DNA from: Opitutaceae bacterium
GTDB lineage: Bacteria > Verrucomicrobiota > Verrucomicrobiae > Opitutales > Opitutaceae
DNA length: 12,797 nt
Direction: 5' to 3'
Assembly (NCBI GenBank): GCA_031266495.1
Contig: JAISAX010000613.1
Coordinates: 1-12,797, forward strand
Below, piece after piece: positions 1-6,238 of this stretch. A model generated the notes under the pieces. It did not search any database and was not told the origin of the DNA. It saw nothing but the letters and a program-made list of their open reading frames with translations. A program made the translations under genes and the position numbers. Positions within the stretch are counted from its first letter, which is position 1. Each line of letters opens with the position of its first letter.

Positions 1-1
1 G

Positions 2-55
2 CCGGAGGCAGGGCAGGAGCGCATTTTTATTGTTCTGTGCGCCCGTTGTCGTTGA
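2..55 (+). CDS. Possible 3' end of an upstream gene (partial)
   Basis: Reading from base 2, an open frame runs off the left edge and ends at TGA 53-55. Its last residues are VLCARCR. This is almost the same C-terminal tail, in the same frame, as that of the PEP-CTERM gene ending at 1811 (VLCAHCR), and the DNA match continues past the stop. The visible part (about 17 codons) is too short to name a product. It may be the end of a second, related surface-protein gene, or simply the same intergenic repeat entering a neighbouring reading frame. Confidence 0.3.
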   Translation, partial: PEAGQERIFIVLCARCR

Positions 56-157
56 CGAACGTGCGCCTGCCGTCCTGCGCGCCCGGCTGGGCCGACTCCT
101 GCGGCGGGTCTTGTCCACACCTCTCACTCTTTTCTCCACGGTAAAATATACAAAATC

Positions 158-333
158 CTTCAGGGCACTTTGAGAAACTCCTTTTTCCAGACAAACGAAC
201 CAACCGCGAATGGACGCGAATGAACGCGAATGTTTCAAAACCTGCTCTTGTTCAGCAAAATTACCTTTTTCCCGAATTCGCGTCTATTCGCGTTCATTCG
301 CGGTTAAAACGACTTTTTCAAAGTGCCCTTCAG
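158..333. repeat. Palindromic element A (about 176 bp, inverted repeat)
   Basis: The outer ends AGGGCACTTTGA (162-173) and TCAAAGTGCCCT (318-329) are perfect inverted copies. Inside, 202-231 pairs with 276-305 at 27 of 30 positions. Each inner arm is itself three iterations of a 10-base unit, CGCGAATGAA with small changes. The centre (about 232-275) is unpaired and AT-richer. The element ends 14 bp before the start codon of the PEP-CTERM gene, so it forms most of that gene's leader or promoter region. It has no coding capacity and looks like a MITE-like or repetitive palindrome. No target duplication is obvious. Confidence 0.8.
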
Positions 334-347
334 ATTATCCTGCATAT

Positions 348-1811
348 ATGAACAACCATCAAAAACCACTCAGGTGGACGCTCCTCGCAACCTTGGCAAC
401 CGCAGTTGCTGCCATGCCGATAACGGCGCTGGCCGAAAACAGGGAAATCACCACCGGAACAGAGGTCGATCCCGGTCCTGTCAGTTACCAGTCGAGCGCC
501 ACTGCTCCCGCATTGACTGTCATTAATGACGGAACTTCGTATAGCGGGACGGGCATCTCCATATCGCTCAACGAGTCGGCGACAGGACTCGGTCTATACG
601 GGGTTCGCCTTTACCATGGTAGCTCAGTAGCGTTATCCAATAGCACGGTTGCTGTTTCAGCGACATCAGGGGCGGGTATCCGTGTAGAACCCTCTGGCAG
701 TAGCACCACTTTTTCTTTTGAAAATTTATTAATTGATATTACAGGGGTCAATGGTTGGGGGATTAGCCAGCACACTGGCATCGTTACAGGAACCGGGCTG
801 ACCATTACGGGATCGGTAAATGGCGCGCGTGGGATTCAGACAGCCGGAATGCAAGGTGCTCTCCCCGGTTATACTTCTGTAGATACATTTACAATCAACC
901 TTTCGGGAAATGAAGTTATCGGGATTGTCCCCAACCTGGTGGGTGCCAGCGATTTATTCAGTATGTCCAATGGCACGATTGTGGTTTCGGGTACGGACGC
1001 TTATGGCGCTTTTATCGCTAGCAGTGTATCTACTACCTTGACCAATGTAAATATCACGGCAACAGGCAATGGTTCCTCTGGCATCATAGTAAGTGGACTA
1101 TACGCGAATGACCACAGTCTGGTCGTGGACGGCGGTTCGATTCAGGGAAACAATGCCATAACCATCAGCGGGCAAAATGCGGACGAGATTATATTCCGGA
1201 ATGGAGCCACGATTGCCGGAAGCATCCTGGCCACCGGCACCGCGACGAGCACAATTACTGTGGAGAGTAACAGCAGTCTGGCCGGAACGGTCACCAATGA
1301 CAGCACAGGCGCGATGGATCTGACGCTATCAAATGCGACGTGGGCAAGCGCCGGTTCATCGAATATGAACAACCTGACCCTGGAGGGTGCGACTCTTGCT
1401 CTGGAATTAACAAGCCTGGAGGACCAGATAACGGTGGCGAATACCTTGACGTTGAAAAATACCTCCACGATGACCGTATTATTGGGCAATGGAATATTGG
1501 AGGATATTTTGAAGGAAGGTGAAACCGGAGATATAACGCTGGATGTAAACAGCCTGATCACAGGTGCCAGCGTACAGACGGAGGAGGATGCTGATCTTGC
1601 GTACATCTTGACCGGAACCGGAATAAGGAACTCCGCAGGATCGACCTATACGATTAGCGAGCAAGGAGACGGGGTGTATCGGGTCAGCGATATCAACTAT
1701 ATTTCCGCCGTCCCCGAGCCTGCCGTGTTTGCGGTCCTTGCCGGGCTGGTGATGCTGGCGTGGGCCATGCGGCGACGGCGCCTTACTGTTTTGTGCGCCC
1801 ATTGTCGTTGA
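348..1811 (+). CDS. PEP-CTERM sorted surface protein with beta-helix-like passenger
   Basis: This is a 487-residue exported protein. I chose ATG 348 rather than in-frame ATG 210 because it begins a good signal peptide (MNNHQKPLRWTLLATLATA, with likely cleavage after ALA near residue 29), whereas the upstream extension is encoded by palindromic element A. Residues about 35-445 are Gly/Ser/Thr/Asn-rich short beta repeats (for example NNLTLEGATL and NTLTLKNTSTMTV) resembling autotransporter passenger beta-helices. The C-terminus is a PEP-CTERM signal: VPEP at 455-458, a hydrophobic stretch to about 474, then RRRR 475-478. Known PEP-CTERM proteins are processed by exosortase at the cell envelope; the exosortase is not in this window. 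A nine-residue tail (LTVLCAHCR) beyond the basic cluster is unusual. The gene is visibly more AT-rich than its neighbours, which suggests transfer. No Shine-Dalgarno is seen. The role (adhesin or extracellular-matrix component) is inferred. Confidence 0.85.
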   Translation: MNNHQKPLRWTLLATLATAVAAMPITALAENREITTGTEVDPGPVSYQSSATAPALTVINDGTSYSGTGISISLNESATGLGLYGVRLYHGSSVALSNSTVAVSATSGAGIRVEPSGSSTTFSFENLLIDITGVNGWGISQHTGIVTGTGLTITGSVNGARGIQTAGMQGALPGYTSVDTFTINLSGNEVIGIVPNLVGASDLFSMSNGTIVVSGTDAYGAFIASSVSTTLTNVNITATGNGSSGIIVSGLYANDHSLVVDGGSIQGNNAITISGQNADEIIFRNGATIAGSILATGTATSTITVESNSSLAGTVTNDSTGAMDLTLSNATWASAGSSNMNNLTLEGATLALELTSLEDQITVANTLTLKNTSTMTVLLGNGILEDILKEGETGDITLDVNSLITGASVQTEEDADLAYILTGTGIRNSAGSTYTISEQGDGVYRVSDINYISAVPEPAVFAVLAGLVMLAWAMRRRRLTVLCAHCR

Positions 1812-1850
1812 TGAACATCGGCGCTTCATCTTGCGAACGGGCACGGGCGC

Positions 1851-1871
1851 GGGCGCACGTGAAGTGCGCCC
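1851..1871. terminator. Hairpin after the PEP-CTERM gene (terminator or REP-like)
   Basis: GGGCGCAC (1851-1858) and GTGCGCCC (1864-1871) form a perfect 8-bp stem with loop GTGAA, 39 bp after the stop of the PEP-CTERM gene. It is followed by CTACCGGGG rather than a T-tract, so it is not a canonical intrinsic terminator. The trailing GCCCCTACCG is shared with the REP-like hairpin at 3948-3973, so it may belong to that repeat family. Confidence 0.45.
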
Positions 1872-2016
1872 CTACCGGGGTTGACACCACTTTGAGTTGC
1901 ACCCGCTCTTGACCGCGCCTGCTGACCAAGATTGACCGCAGTCCGGACCATGTGCATCTTGACCTCCGTGCTATTTTTTTGCCTGACTCTGTTCGATTCC
2001 TGCCAACTCCCGTCCA

Positions 2017-2619
2017 ATGTCATTTCCTTTCTCGCATCGTAAAACCACCCAGGCGCTGAATTTTTTTGCGTGTCAGTCCGGCGGGGAAATCAACAAACTC
2101 AAGGCGCTCAAACTGGTGTATCTGACCGACCGATACCATTTGCGGCGTTTCGGGCGACCCGTCACCGGGGACGAATATTTTGCAATGCCCTATGGCCCTG
2201 TGGCATCCGGCGCGAAAGATCTGGCCGAAATGGATGCCATGTTGAGTGACGCCGAACGCGCTTACGGCTCGCAATACATCGTGCCCGTTGATCGCTATAC
2301 CTACCGTTCCATTGCCGGTGTCGAGGCATGTGTCTTGTCCGAATCCGACCATCTTGCGCTCGCATGGGCATGGCAAACGTTTGGCGGGCGCGAGCGTTTC
2401 GACCTCGCCGAATACACCCACCGTTACCCGGAATGGAAGCGTCACGAAGAGTCGCTGGCCGGTGGGCGCGAGACACGTATTCCGATGACCTATCGTGATT
2501 TTCTGGACGATTCGGAAATACCGGGCACCGATCCCTGCCATTCGCTCGCGCCGGATGAACGCGCCGCGCTCGCCGCAGGTATTCAAGAGCGATTTGATGC
2601 GGAACGCATGTTGAACTGA
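2017..2619 (+). CDS. Panacea (SocA/DUF4065-like) antitoxin
   Basis: This is a 200-residue soluble protein. The N-terminal half carries the Panacea/SocA-like signature: a helix with NKLKALKLVYLTDRYHLRRF (26-45) followed by VTGDEYFAMPYGPVAS (49-64), which in the family reads 'KLLYLaD... G..i.gd.f.am.yGPV'. The domain extends to about residue 130; the rest is a partner-specific tail. Panacea proteins neutralise many unrelated toxins by direct binding, and the caulobacter SocA version acts as a proteolytic adaptor. The gene encoded downstream on the same strand (2895) is the likely toxin. Normally such pairs are tightly spaced; here a palindromic element lies in the 275-bp gap. The start ATG has no Shine-Dalgarno. 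A weak TTGACC lies at 1959-1964 without a convincing -10. Confidence 0.8.
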   Translation: MSFPFSHRKTTQALNFFACQSGGEINKLKALKLVYLTDRYHLRRFGRPVTGDEYFAMPYGPVASGAKDLAEMDAMLSDAERAYGSQYIVPVDRYTYRSIAGVEACVLSESDHLALAWAWQTFGGRERFDLAEYTHRYPEWKRHEESLAGGRETRIPMTYRDFLDDSEIPGTDPCHSLAPDERAALAAGIQERFDAERMLN

Positions 2620-2627
2620 AAAGGATG

Positions 2628-2659
2628 ACCTCACCTCAGCTCGCCTCGCCTCACTTCAC
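2628..2659. repeat. Imperfect pentanucleotide repeat (CTCAC/CTCGC)
   Basis: Just after the antitoxin stop, a pyrimidine-rich run iterates CCTCA, CCTCA, GCTCG, CCTCG, CCTCA, CTTCA. It is low-complexity, with no inferred function. Confidence 0.4.
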
Positions 2660-2710
2660 CACGCACACTCGCTCGCTTTTTTGCTTCGCCGCCCATTCGG
2701 GATCTCTCCA

Positions 2711-2891
2711 GGGAGGTTCTGAAAATTCATTTTTGAACAGAAGGAAACCAGGGAAACGAAGGTAAAACAAAGAAGATCATGAACGATAACTTATTTATTC
2801 CAATTGAGTTAAATAGAAGTGCGCAGTCAGTATTCCTGATGGTTCTTCGTTCTCTTTGTTACCTTCTGTTCAATTTTTAGAAGTTCTCTCC
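2711..2891. repeat. Palindromic element B, copy 1 (about 181 bp)
   Basis: The left arm begins GGGAGGTTCTGAAAATTC (2711-2728) and contains TTGAACAGAAGG (2733-2744). The right arm read on the other strand is GGAGAGAACTTCT, then TTGAACAGAAGGTAAC, ending at about 2891. The inner stem continues with GAAGATCAT (2772-2780) against ATGGTTCTTC (2839-2848). The central 60 bp is AT-rich and not shared with copy 2. It has no coding potential. It ends 3 bp before the start of the putative toxin gene, so it separates antitoxin from toxin and must supply or block their co-transcription. Confidence 0.8.
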
Positions 2892-2894
2892 ATT

Positions 2895-3326
2895 ATGTTG
2901 CCGGACAAACTGCCGTTGGAACTCAGGTTAGGGTTGCGAGCTGGCAGTGTTTTTTATTTTCAGGCGCGCGAACTCACGTCAGTCGCTTCGCATTTTTATG
3001 TCGTTCTCAACCGTGATCCGCTTGGCGAGGCGCTTTTGTTGATGACGGTGTTCACTTCGCAGATCGAAAAGGTCCGCCTGCGGAACCGCGAACGTCCGGC
3101 CACCGTAGTGGAATTTGGTCCCGCGGATTATGACCCGCTCACAAGCCCCACGGCGATCGATTGCAATGTCCTCCATCGACGCACGCTTGCCGAGATGGCC
3201 GGTCTCGTGCGTCGCAAGGAATTGCGGTATCACAAGGACTTGCCTGCGGCGCTGCTCGAGCGCATTCGCGCGGGCGTGCTCGCCAGCCCTGTAGTGGATG
3301 AGGACGACAAGGATCTTGTCCGGTGA
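2895..3326 (+). CDS. PemK-like toxin partner of the Panacea antitoxin (putative)
   Basis: This is a 143-residue protein. I chose ATG 2895 because the in-frame TTG at 2856 lies inside palindromic element B. The sequence has the compact beta-rich layout of a PemK/MazF-like SH3-barrel group: HFYVVLNRDP (33-42, 'hyfvvLn.dp'), LLLMTVFTSQIEKVRLRN (47-64), VVEFGPADYDPLT (71-83) and AIDCNVLH (87-94). It ends in a helical tail LLERIRAGVLASPVV, typical of uncharacterised proteins found beside Panacea genes. If the assignment is right, it would be an RNA-cleaving toxin, but catalytic residues cannot be confirmed by eye. The position directly after the antitoxin on the same strand supports the pairing. 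The gene has no Shine-Dalgarno, and its stop is 17 bp from the convergent LacI relic. Confidence 0.55.
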   Translation: MLPDKLPLELRLGLRAGSVFYFQARELTSVASHFYVVLNRDPLGEALLLMTVFTSQIEKVRLRNRERPATVVEFGPADYDPLTSPTAIDCNVLHRRTLAEMAGLVRRKELRYHKDLPAALLERIRAGVLASPVVDEDDKDLVR

Positions 3327-3343
3327 TATTTCCGCCCGCGTGT

Positions 3344-3697
3344 TCACGTCACCCGGCCGGGCAGCGTGGCACCGTCGTGCCATTCGCCGTGGAGCATGGT
3401 GTTCTGGATGAGATCGAGCGGACCCAATTCGGTATGCTGCAGCCGCGCCACGACGCGCTCGATGGCAATCTCGCCCGGCTTGCGGGCGTTTTGCCGGATT
3501 CCGGCAAACATATCAGGCGACGGAGGTAGTGTCAGGTTGACTACACCGGGACCGGGATTTCCCGAAAGTTTGAGAAGCGCATCGTGCCAGCCTTTCTGCC
3601 AGCCTCCAAAAGGGGCGAGAACCACATCCGGTTTCGTTGCGGGAAGCCAGGATGCGAGTTCGGATTTGCACTCGCTCAGCATGAACGGTTGTAAGCG
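3344..3697 (-). pseudogene. LacI-family regulator, C-terminal remnant
   Basis: The minus-strand frame ends at 3344. From about 3697 it encodes the last 115-120 residues of a LacI/GalR-type effector domain: KPDVVLAPFGGW, then FAGIRQNARKPGEIAIERVV, the position where such regulators have 'GIdQN...iG..Av..lv.qL', and a final segment LIQNTMLHGEWHDG that matches 'p..vlveG.W..G'. A full regulator is about 340-360 residues. The DNA-binding domain and most of the sensor are missing. An in-frame TAA at about 3698-3700 and a C-rich stretch mark the break, although homology seems to begin slightly before the first ATG at 3682. I read this as a 5'-truncated, non-functional relic. It is convergent with the putative toxin gene. 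Confidence 0.75.
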
Positions 3698-3699
3698 TT
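3684..3699. promoter_or_regulatory. LacI-operator-like dyad at the truncation point
   Basis: AACGGTTGTAAGCGTT matches its own reverse complement at 12 of 16 positions and has the TGTAAGCG core often seen in LacI-family operators. It overlaps the first codons of the LacI remnant, so it could be chance or the trace of a regulated promoter from another copy. Confidence 0.2.
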
Positions 3700-4114
3700 A
3701 GCTTGATCCCCCCCTCCCTCCCAGCCGGGAAGAGTGATAAAGTGGGAGGATGATCACCGACAACATTACACCGGAAGACCAAGGGGAAAAGAACGAGCAA
3801 CAAGAAGGGAGCGAGGTTGCGCCGAAGAGGGAGCAACGCGGGGATCCGTAACTGAAGTTACGCGAAGCCGCCCGTAGGGGCTTCGCTTGCGAAGCCCGCG
3901 AGGACCTGACCACAACGGGAGATACGCCAATACGGTCCGCCTGGCGCGGGCGTCGCAAGCGACGCCCCTACCGTCGATTCGCGTAATGTCAGTCTGTAAG
4001 AAATGTCCGCGCATTCCGGATAAAGCCGCCGCCGTAGCCACATGTCTCCGTGCATGGGGGAGACGATGCGGAGCATCGCCGGTTTTCAGCCGAGGCGCCT
4101 GTATCTGTCACTCA
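3698..4114. other. Gene-free stretch between LacI relic and response regulator
   Basis: No recognisable gene lies here. It holds a C-rich run (3708-3720), a 33-codon frame at 3750-3851 with GGGAGG directly abutting its ATG (unrecognised, probably not expressed), the REPIN-like doublet at 3850-3994, and a small hairpin CGATGC/GCATCG (4062-4076). That hairpin lies about 40 bp past the response-regulator stop on the minus strand and could help terminate it, although no T-run follows. Confidence 0.5.
3850..3994. repeat. REPIN-like inverted pair of REP hairpins
   Basis: Two hairpins face each other. The first has stem GGGCTTCGC/GCGAAGCCC with loop TT (3878-3897). The second has stem GGGCGTCGC/GCGACGCCC with loop AA (3948-3967). 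Read on opposite strands, each is followed by CCCCTACSG. The stems differ by a compensating base-pair change. Outside them, the similarity continues as an inverted repeat: ACTGAAGTTACGCGAA on the left against ACTGACATTACGCGAA on the right. This is the architecture of REPINs, which are mobilised by RAYT transposases in other bacteria; no such transposase is in the window. Confidence 0.75.
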
Positions 4115-4864
4115 TTACACTCCCAATCGCTCCCGCATCTGGTGGCGAAACTGGCGGCTCACCCGCAATTCTTCTTCCACGCCTTCCAGTTTCACCACCG
4201 CGCCGTGCCCCTGATTTTTGGTCGCCAGCACCGCCCGCATATTGACGGCCGTAGCGCGATGGATCTGCACAAAATGCTCCGGATCGAGCGCCTGGAGCAC
4301 TTCGGTCAGCGAAGCTCGCATCACGCCGCTCACGCTTGATGCGACTACATGCAGGAGATTGCCACATGCGCGCAGATACCGCACATCCTTCACCCGCACC
4401 AGCCGCGGTTTCCTGGCGTCATCCACGATTCGCAATGTCGTGACAAAATCATGACACGCCCCGGAACTCCGGCAACCCGCTCCCCCGAACAGCGGAGCCA
4501 GCCTCGCCACCGTCCGAGCCAGGCGCGTCACCGTCACCGGCTTCATCACGTAGTCCGCCGCGCCCTGATCAAACGCCGTCACCGCGTGCTCTTCATAGGC
4601 GGTCACGTAAACCACTCGTGTCCTTTGCGCCACAAGCCAGCCAACCTCGATGCCGTCGAGTTCCGGCATGCGGATGTCGAGAAACGCCAGGTCGGGCTGC
4701 AATCGCTCCACTGCCTCGAACGCAGCCCGCCCGTCATGCGCCACCGCCACCACCTCCACGGCGGGCCAGGCCCTGGCCAGCATTTCGCTCAAGTGCCGGG
4801 CCAGATGCGGTTCATCGTCGGCGACCAGGGCGCGAATTCGGCGGGACTGAGGGACGTTGGACAT
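4115..4864 (-). CDS. LytTR-family response regulator
   Basis: This is a 249-residue two-component regulator. The receiver domain (about 9-125) shows the acidic pocket D16/D17, phospho-acceptor D63 in FLDIRMPELDG, T88 in VVYVTAYEEHA and K108 in YVMKPV. The LytTR DNA-binding domain (about 150-249) includes VKDVRYLRACGNLLHVV, the 'fvqIHRatavN' segment and the closing 'L.VSR.f...l'. LytTR proteins bind promoter repeats, often controlling envelope or extracellular functions. It lies downstream of a LytS-type kinase on the same strand, its obvious partner, 197 bp away and separated by palindromic element B2. ATG 4864 is chosen because upstream codons run into the repeat. GGAGG is present but 17 bp from this ATG. 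Confidence 0.92.
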   Translation of the reverse strand: MSNVPQSRRIRALVADDEPHLARHLSEMLARAWPAVEVVAVAHDGRAAFEAVERLQPDLAFLDIRMPELDGIEVGWLVAQRTRVVYVTAYEEHAVTAFDQGAADYVMKPVTVTRLARTVARLAPLFGGAGCRSSGACHDFVTTLRIVDDARKPRLVRVKDVRYLRACGNLLHVVASSVSGVMRASLTEVLQALDPEHFVQIHRATAVNMRAVLATKNQGHGAVVKLEGVEEELRVSRQFRHQMRERLGV

Positions 4865-4934
4865 GTGCGCGTCATGCAACACCTCCGGTCGTTCGTCGCA
4901 CAAGCCCGGAATCGGTTTTGCTCCCTTTCCCCGC

Positions 4935-4950
4935 CCGCCCGGCCGGGCGG
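4935..4950. repeat. Perfect 16-bp GC palindrome
   Basis: CCGCCCGGCCGGGCGG is a perfect palindrome just before the left end of element B2, in the leader of the response-regulator gene. It may be a hairpin or a protein-binding dyad. A shorter CCCGGCCGGG also occurs at about 3352-3361 between the toxin gene and the LacI relic. Confidence 0.4.
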
Positions 4951-4952
4951 TA

Positions 4953-5081
4953 GGGAGGTTCTGAAAATTCATTTTTGAACAGAAGGAAACGAAGAGAACG
5001 AAGGAAAAACAAAGAAGGTCTGTATCCTTGGTTGTTCTTCGTTCTCTTCGTTTCCTTCTGTTCAATTTCTGGAAGTTCCCG
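4953..5081. repeat. Palindromic element B, copy 2 (about 129 bp)
   Basis: The left end GGGAGGTTCTGAAAATTCAT is identical to copy 1 for at least 30 bases, through TTTTTGAACAGAAGGAAAC. A perfect 29-bp stem pairs 4975-5003 with 5037-5065, and weaker pairing continues inward. The right end GGAAGTTCCCGG corresponds to the right end of copy 1. The element lies between the kinase and regulator genes. The kinase stop codon (5062-5064) is inside the perfect stem. Transcripts through it would form a very stable hairpin. Confidence 0.85.
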
Positions 5082-6093
5082 GTAATGTCAGCCGCGCTAC
5101 CATTCTCCCTTCGAGATGGCGCAGTTCCAGCGTGGCGCCCTTTCCATATCGCATCCGCAACCGTTCGCGGATGTTGTCCAGTGCGATGCCGTGCCCCCTC
5201 CCGACGTTGGCCGCTTCGGTTTTGCGCTCTGCCTCTCGCGTGCCATCGGGCGCATCCTCGACCTCGATCCACCAGCGTCCCGTCTGCGCATCCTCGTCCG
5301 CTTGCAATCTTACCACGCTTGCCCCACGCCGCCGCTCCACGCCGTGGCGCACCGCGTTCTCCACCAACGGCAGCAACACCAGCGGCATCACCGGCTGCCA
5401 TCTCAGCCGCGCCGGGATATTCACCTCCACCCGCACCCGCTCCGCTCCCATGCGGATGCGCTGGATTTCCAAAAAACTCTCCACCGTATCCAGTTCGTCC
5501 GCCAGCGTCACCTCCTCCTGCCGCGTGTGGACCAGCACGCCCTCCAGGTAGTCGATCAACTCCCGCATCAAGTCCCTGGCCGCCGAAGGCGAATGCTCCA
5601 GCAACGCCGCCACATTGGCCAGCGTGTTGCTCAGGAAGTGCGGGCCGATCTGGGCCTGCAACAAGCGGATGCGCGCCATCTCCGCAGCCCGCTGTGCTTC
5701 CGCTGCCCGCCGCCGCTCCAGCACCAGCCCCACGTACATCACATTGAGGAACAGCGACGCGCCGACCGTCGCCGCCACCGAAACCGTGTCGAGCGTCAAC
5801 CCCGGACAAAACGACAGCATGGCCAGCGCCGCGATGCCGCCCACCGCCGCGCCCGCCGCCAGCAACCCCGCCCGTGCGAAAAACCCGCGCACCCGCAATA
5901 CGGCGCAGCGCACATTCACCATGCACAACGCGCCGATCACGTTGGCGAGCGCCACCATCACCCACACCGGTGTATCCTTGTCCACCATACCCAGCATCGC
6001 GCCCGTCACCGTCGAGTAGCCCACGCACTGCAAGGCGATCTCTCCGCGCGTGCGCGGATCGAGAGCGATCTGGGGCAGACGGGAAAAGACCAT
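5062..6093 (-). CDS. LytS/YehU-type sensor histidine kinase
   Basis: This is a 343-residue membrane kinase. Three hydrophobic segments lie at about 42-64, 71-97 and 103-124, followed by a short coiled linker (ERRRAAEAQRAAEMARIRLL). The His_kinase domain begins at LQAQIGPHFLSNTLANV (145-161) with H152 as the probable phosphorylation site. The usual motif is QINPHFLFNTLN, so N-to-G and F-to-S changes are present. The ATP-binding domain shows the N-box PLVENAVRHGV (242-252) and a G-box RGHGIALDNIRERL (299-312). It should phosphorylate the LytTR regulator encoded next. The last residues (about PGTSRN) and the stop are encoded within element B2, so the original C-terminus may have been replaced. 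No Shine-Dalgarno precedes ATG 6093. Confidence 0.9.
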   Translation of the reverse strand: MVFSRLPQIALDPRTRGEIALQCVGYSTVTGAMLGMVDKDTPVWVMVALANVIGALCMVNVRCAVLRVRGFFARAGLLAAGAAVGGIAALAMLSFCPGLTLDTVSVAATVGASLFLNVMYVGLVLERRRAAEAQRAAEMARIRLLQAQIGPHFLSNTLANVAALLEHSPSAARDLMRELIDYLEGVLVHTRQEEVTLADELDTVESFLEIQRIRMGAERVRVEVNIPARLRWQPVMPLVLLPLVENAVRHGVERRRGASVVRLQADEDAQTGRWWIEVEDAPDGTREAERKTEAANVGRGHGIALDNIRERLRMRYGKGATLELRHLEGRMVARLTLPGTSRN

Positions 6094-6168
6094 GCCACAT
6101 GCAAAACCGAAAATCCGGTGAAACGGAAGCGCCGTCGTTCATCCGCGTGACTGAATGGTCCGGGGAGC

Positions 6169-6216
6169 GCACGCGTCTCGCGTGCCGGCCTGGGCGTCTC
6201 GCCCAGGCCTTTTCTG
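6169..6216 (+). terminator. Tandem hairpins, second with T-run (terminator-like)
   Basis: The first stem is GCACGCG/CGCGTGC with loop TCT (6169-6185). The second is GGCCTGGGCG/CGCCCAGGCC with loop TCT (6187-6209), followed directly by TTTTCTGT. The second has the full form of an intrinsic terminator on the plus strand, but no plus-strand gene lies just upstream. It probably belongs to the GCG-TCT-CGC hairpin family scattered through this region and may simply insulate the kinase promoter region. Confidence 0.5.
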
Positions 6217-6238
6217 TCAAACCGGTCTGGTCCGACAG

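Noticed and set aside
210..347. N-terminal extension of the PEP-CTERM gene from ATG 210
   Set aside because: It is encoded by palindromic element A and would bury the signal peptide 46 residues into the protein.
1959..1987. Promoter for the antitoxin gene based on TTGACC at 1959
   Set aside because: A 17-bp spacing leads to CCTGAC, which is not a credible -10. Several other TTGAC words nearby are equally unsupported.
3750..3851. A 33-codon plus-strand frame starting right after GGGAGG
   Set aside because: The purine run abuts the ATG with no spacing, the product is unrecognised and hydrophilic, and its end runs into the REPIN. It may be the torn start of a lost gene, but nothing supports expression.
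4115..6220. A 701-codon open minus-strand frame covering regulator, element B2 and part of the kinase gene
   Set aside because: Only its last 249 codons look like protein (the LytTR regulator). The upstream part is an out-of-frame shadow of the kinase gene and translation of the palindrome, with Arg/Gly-rich composition.
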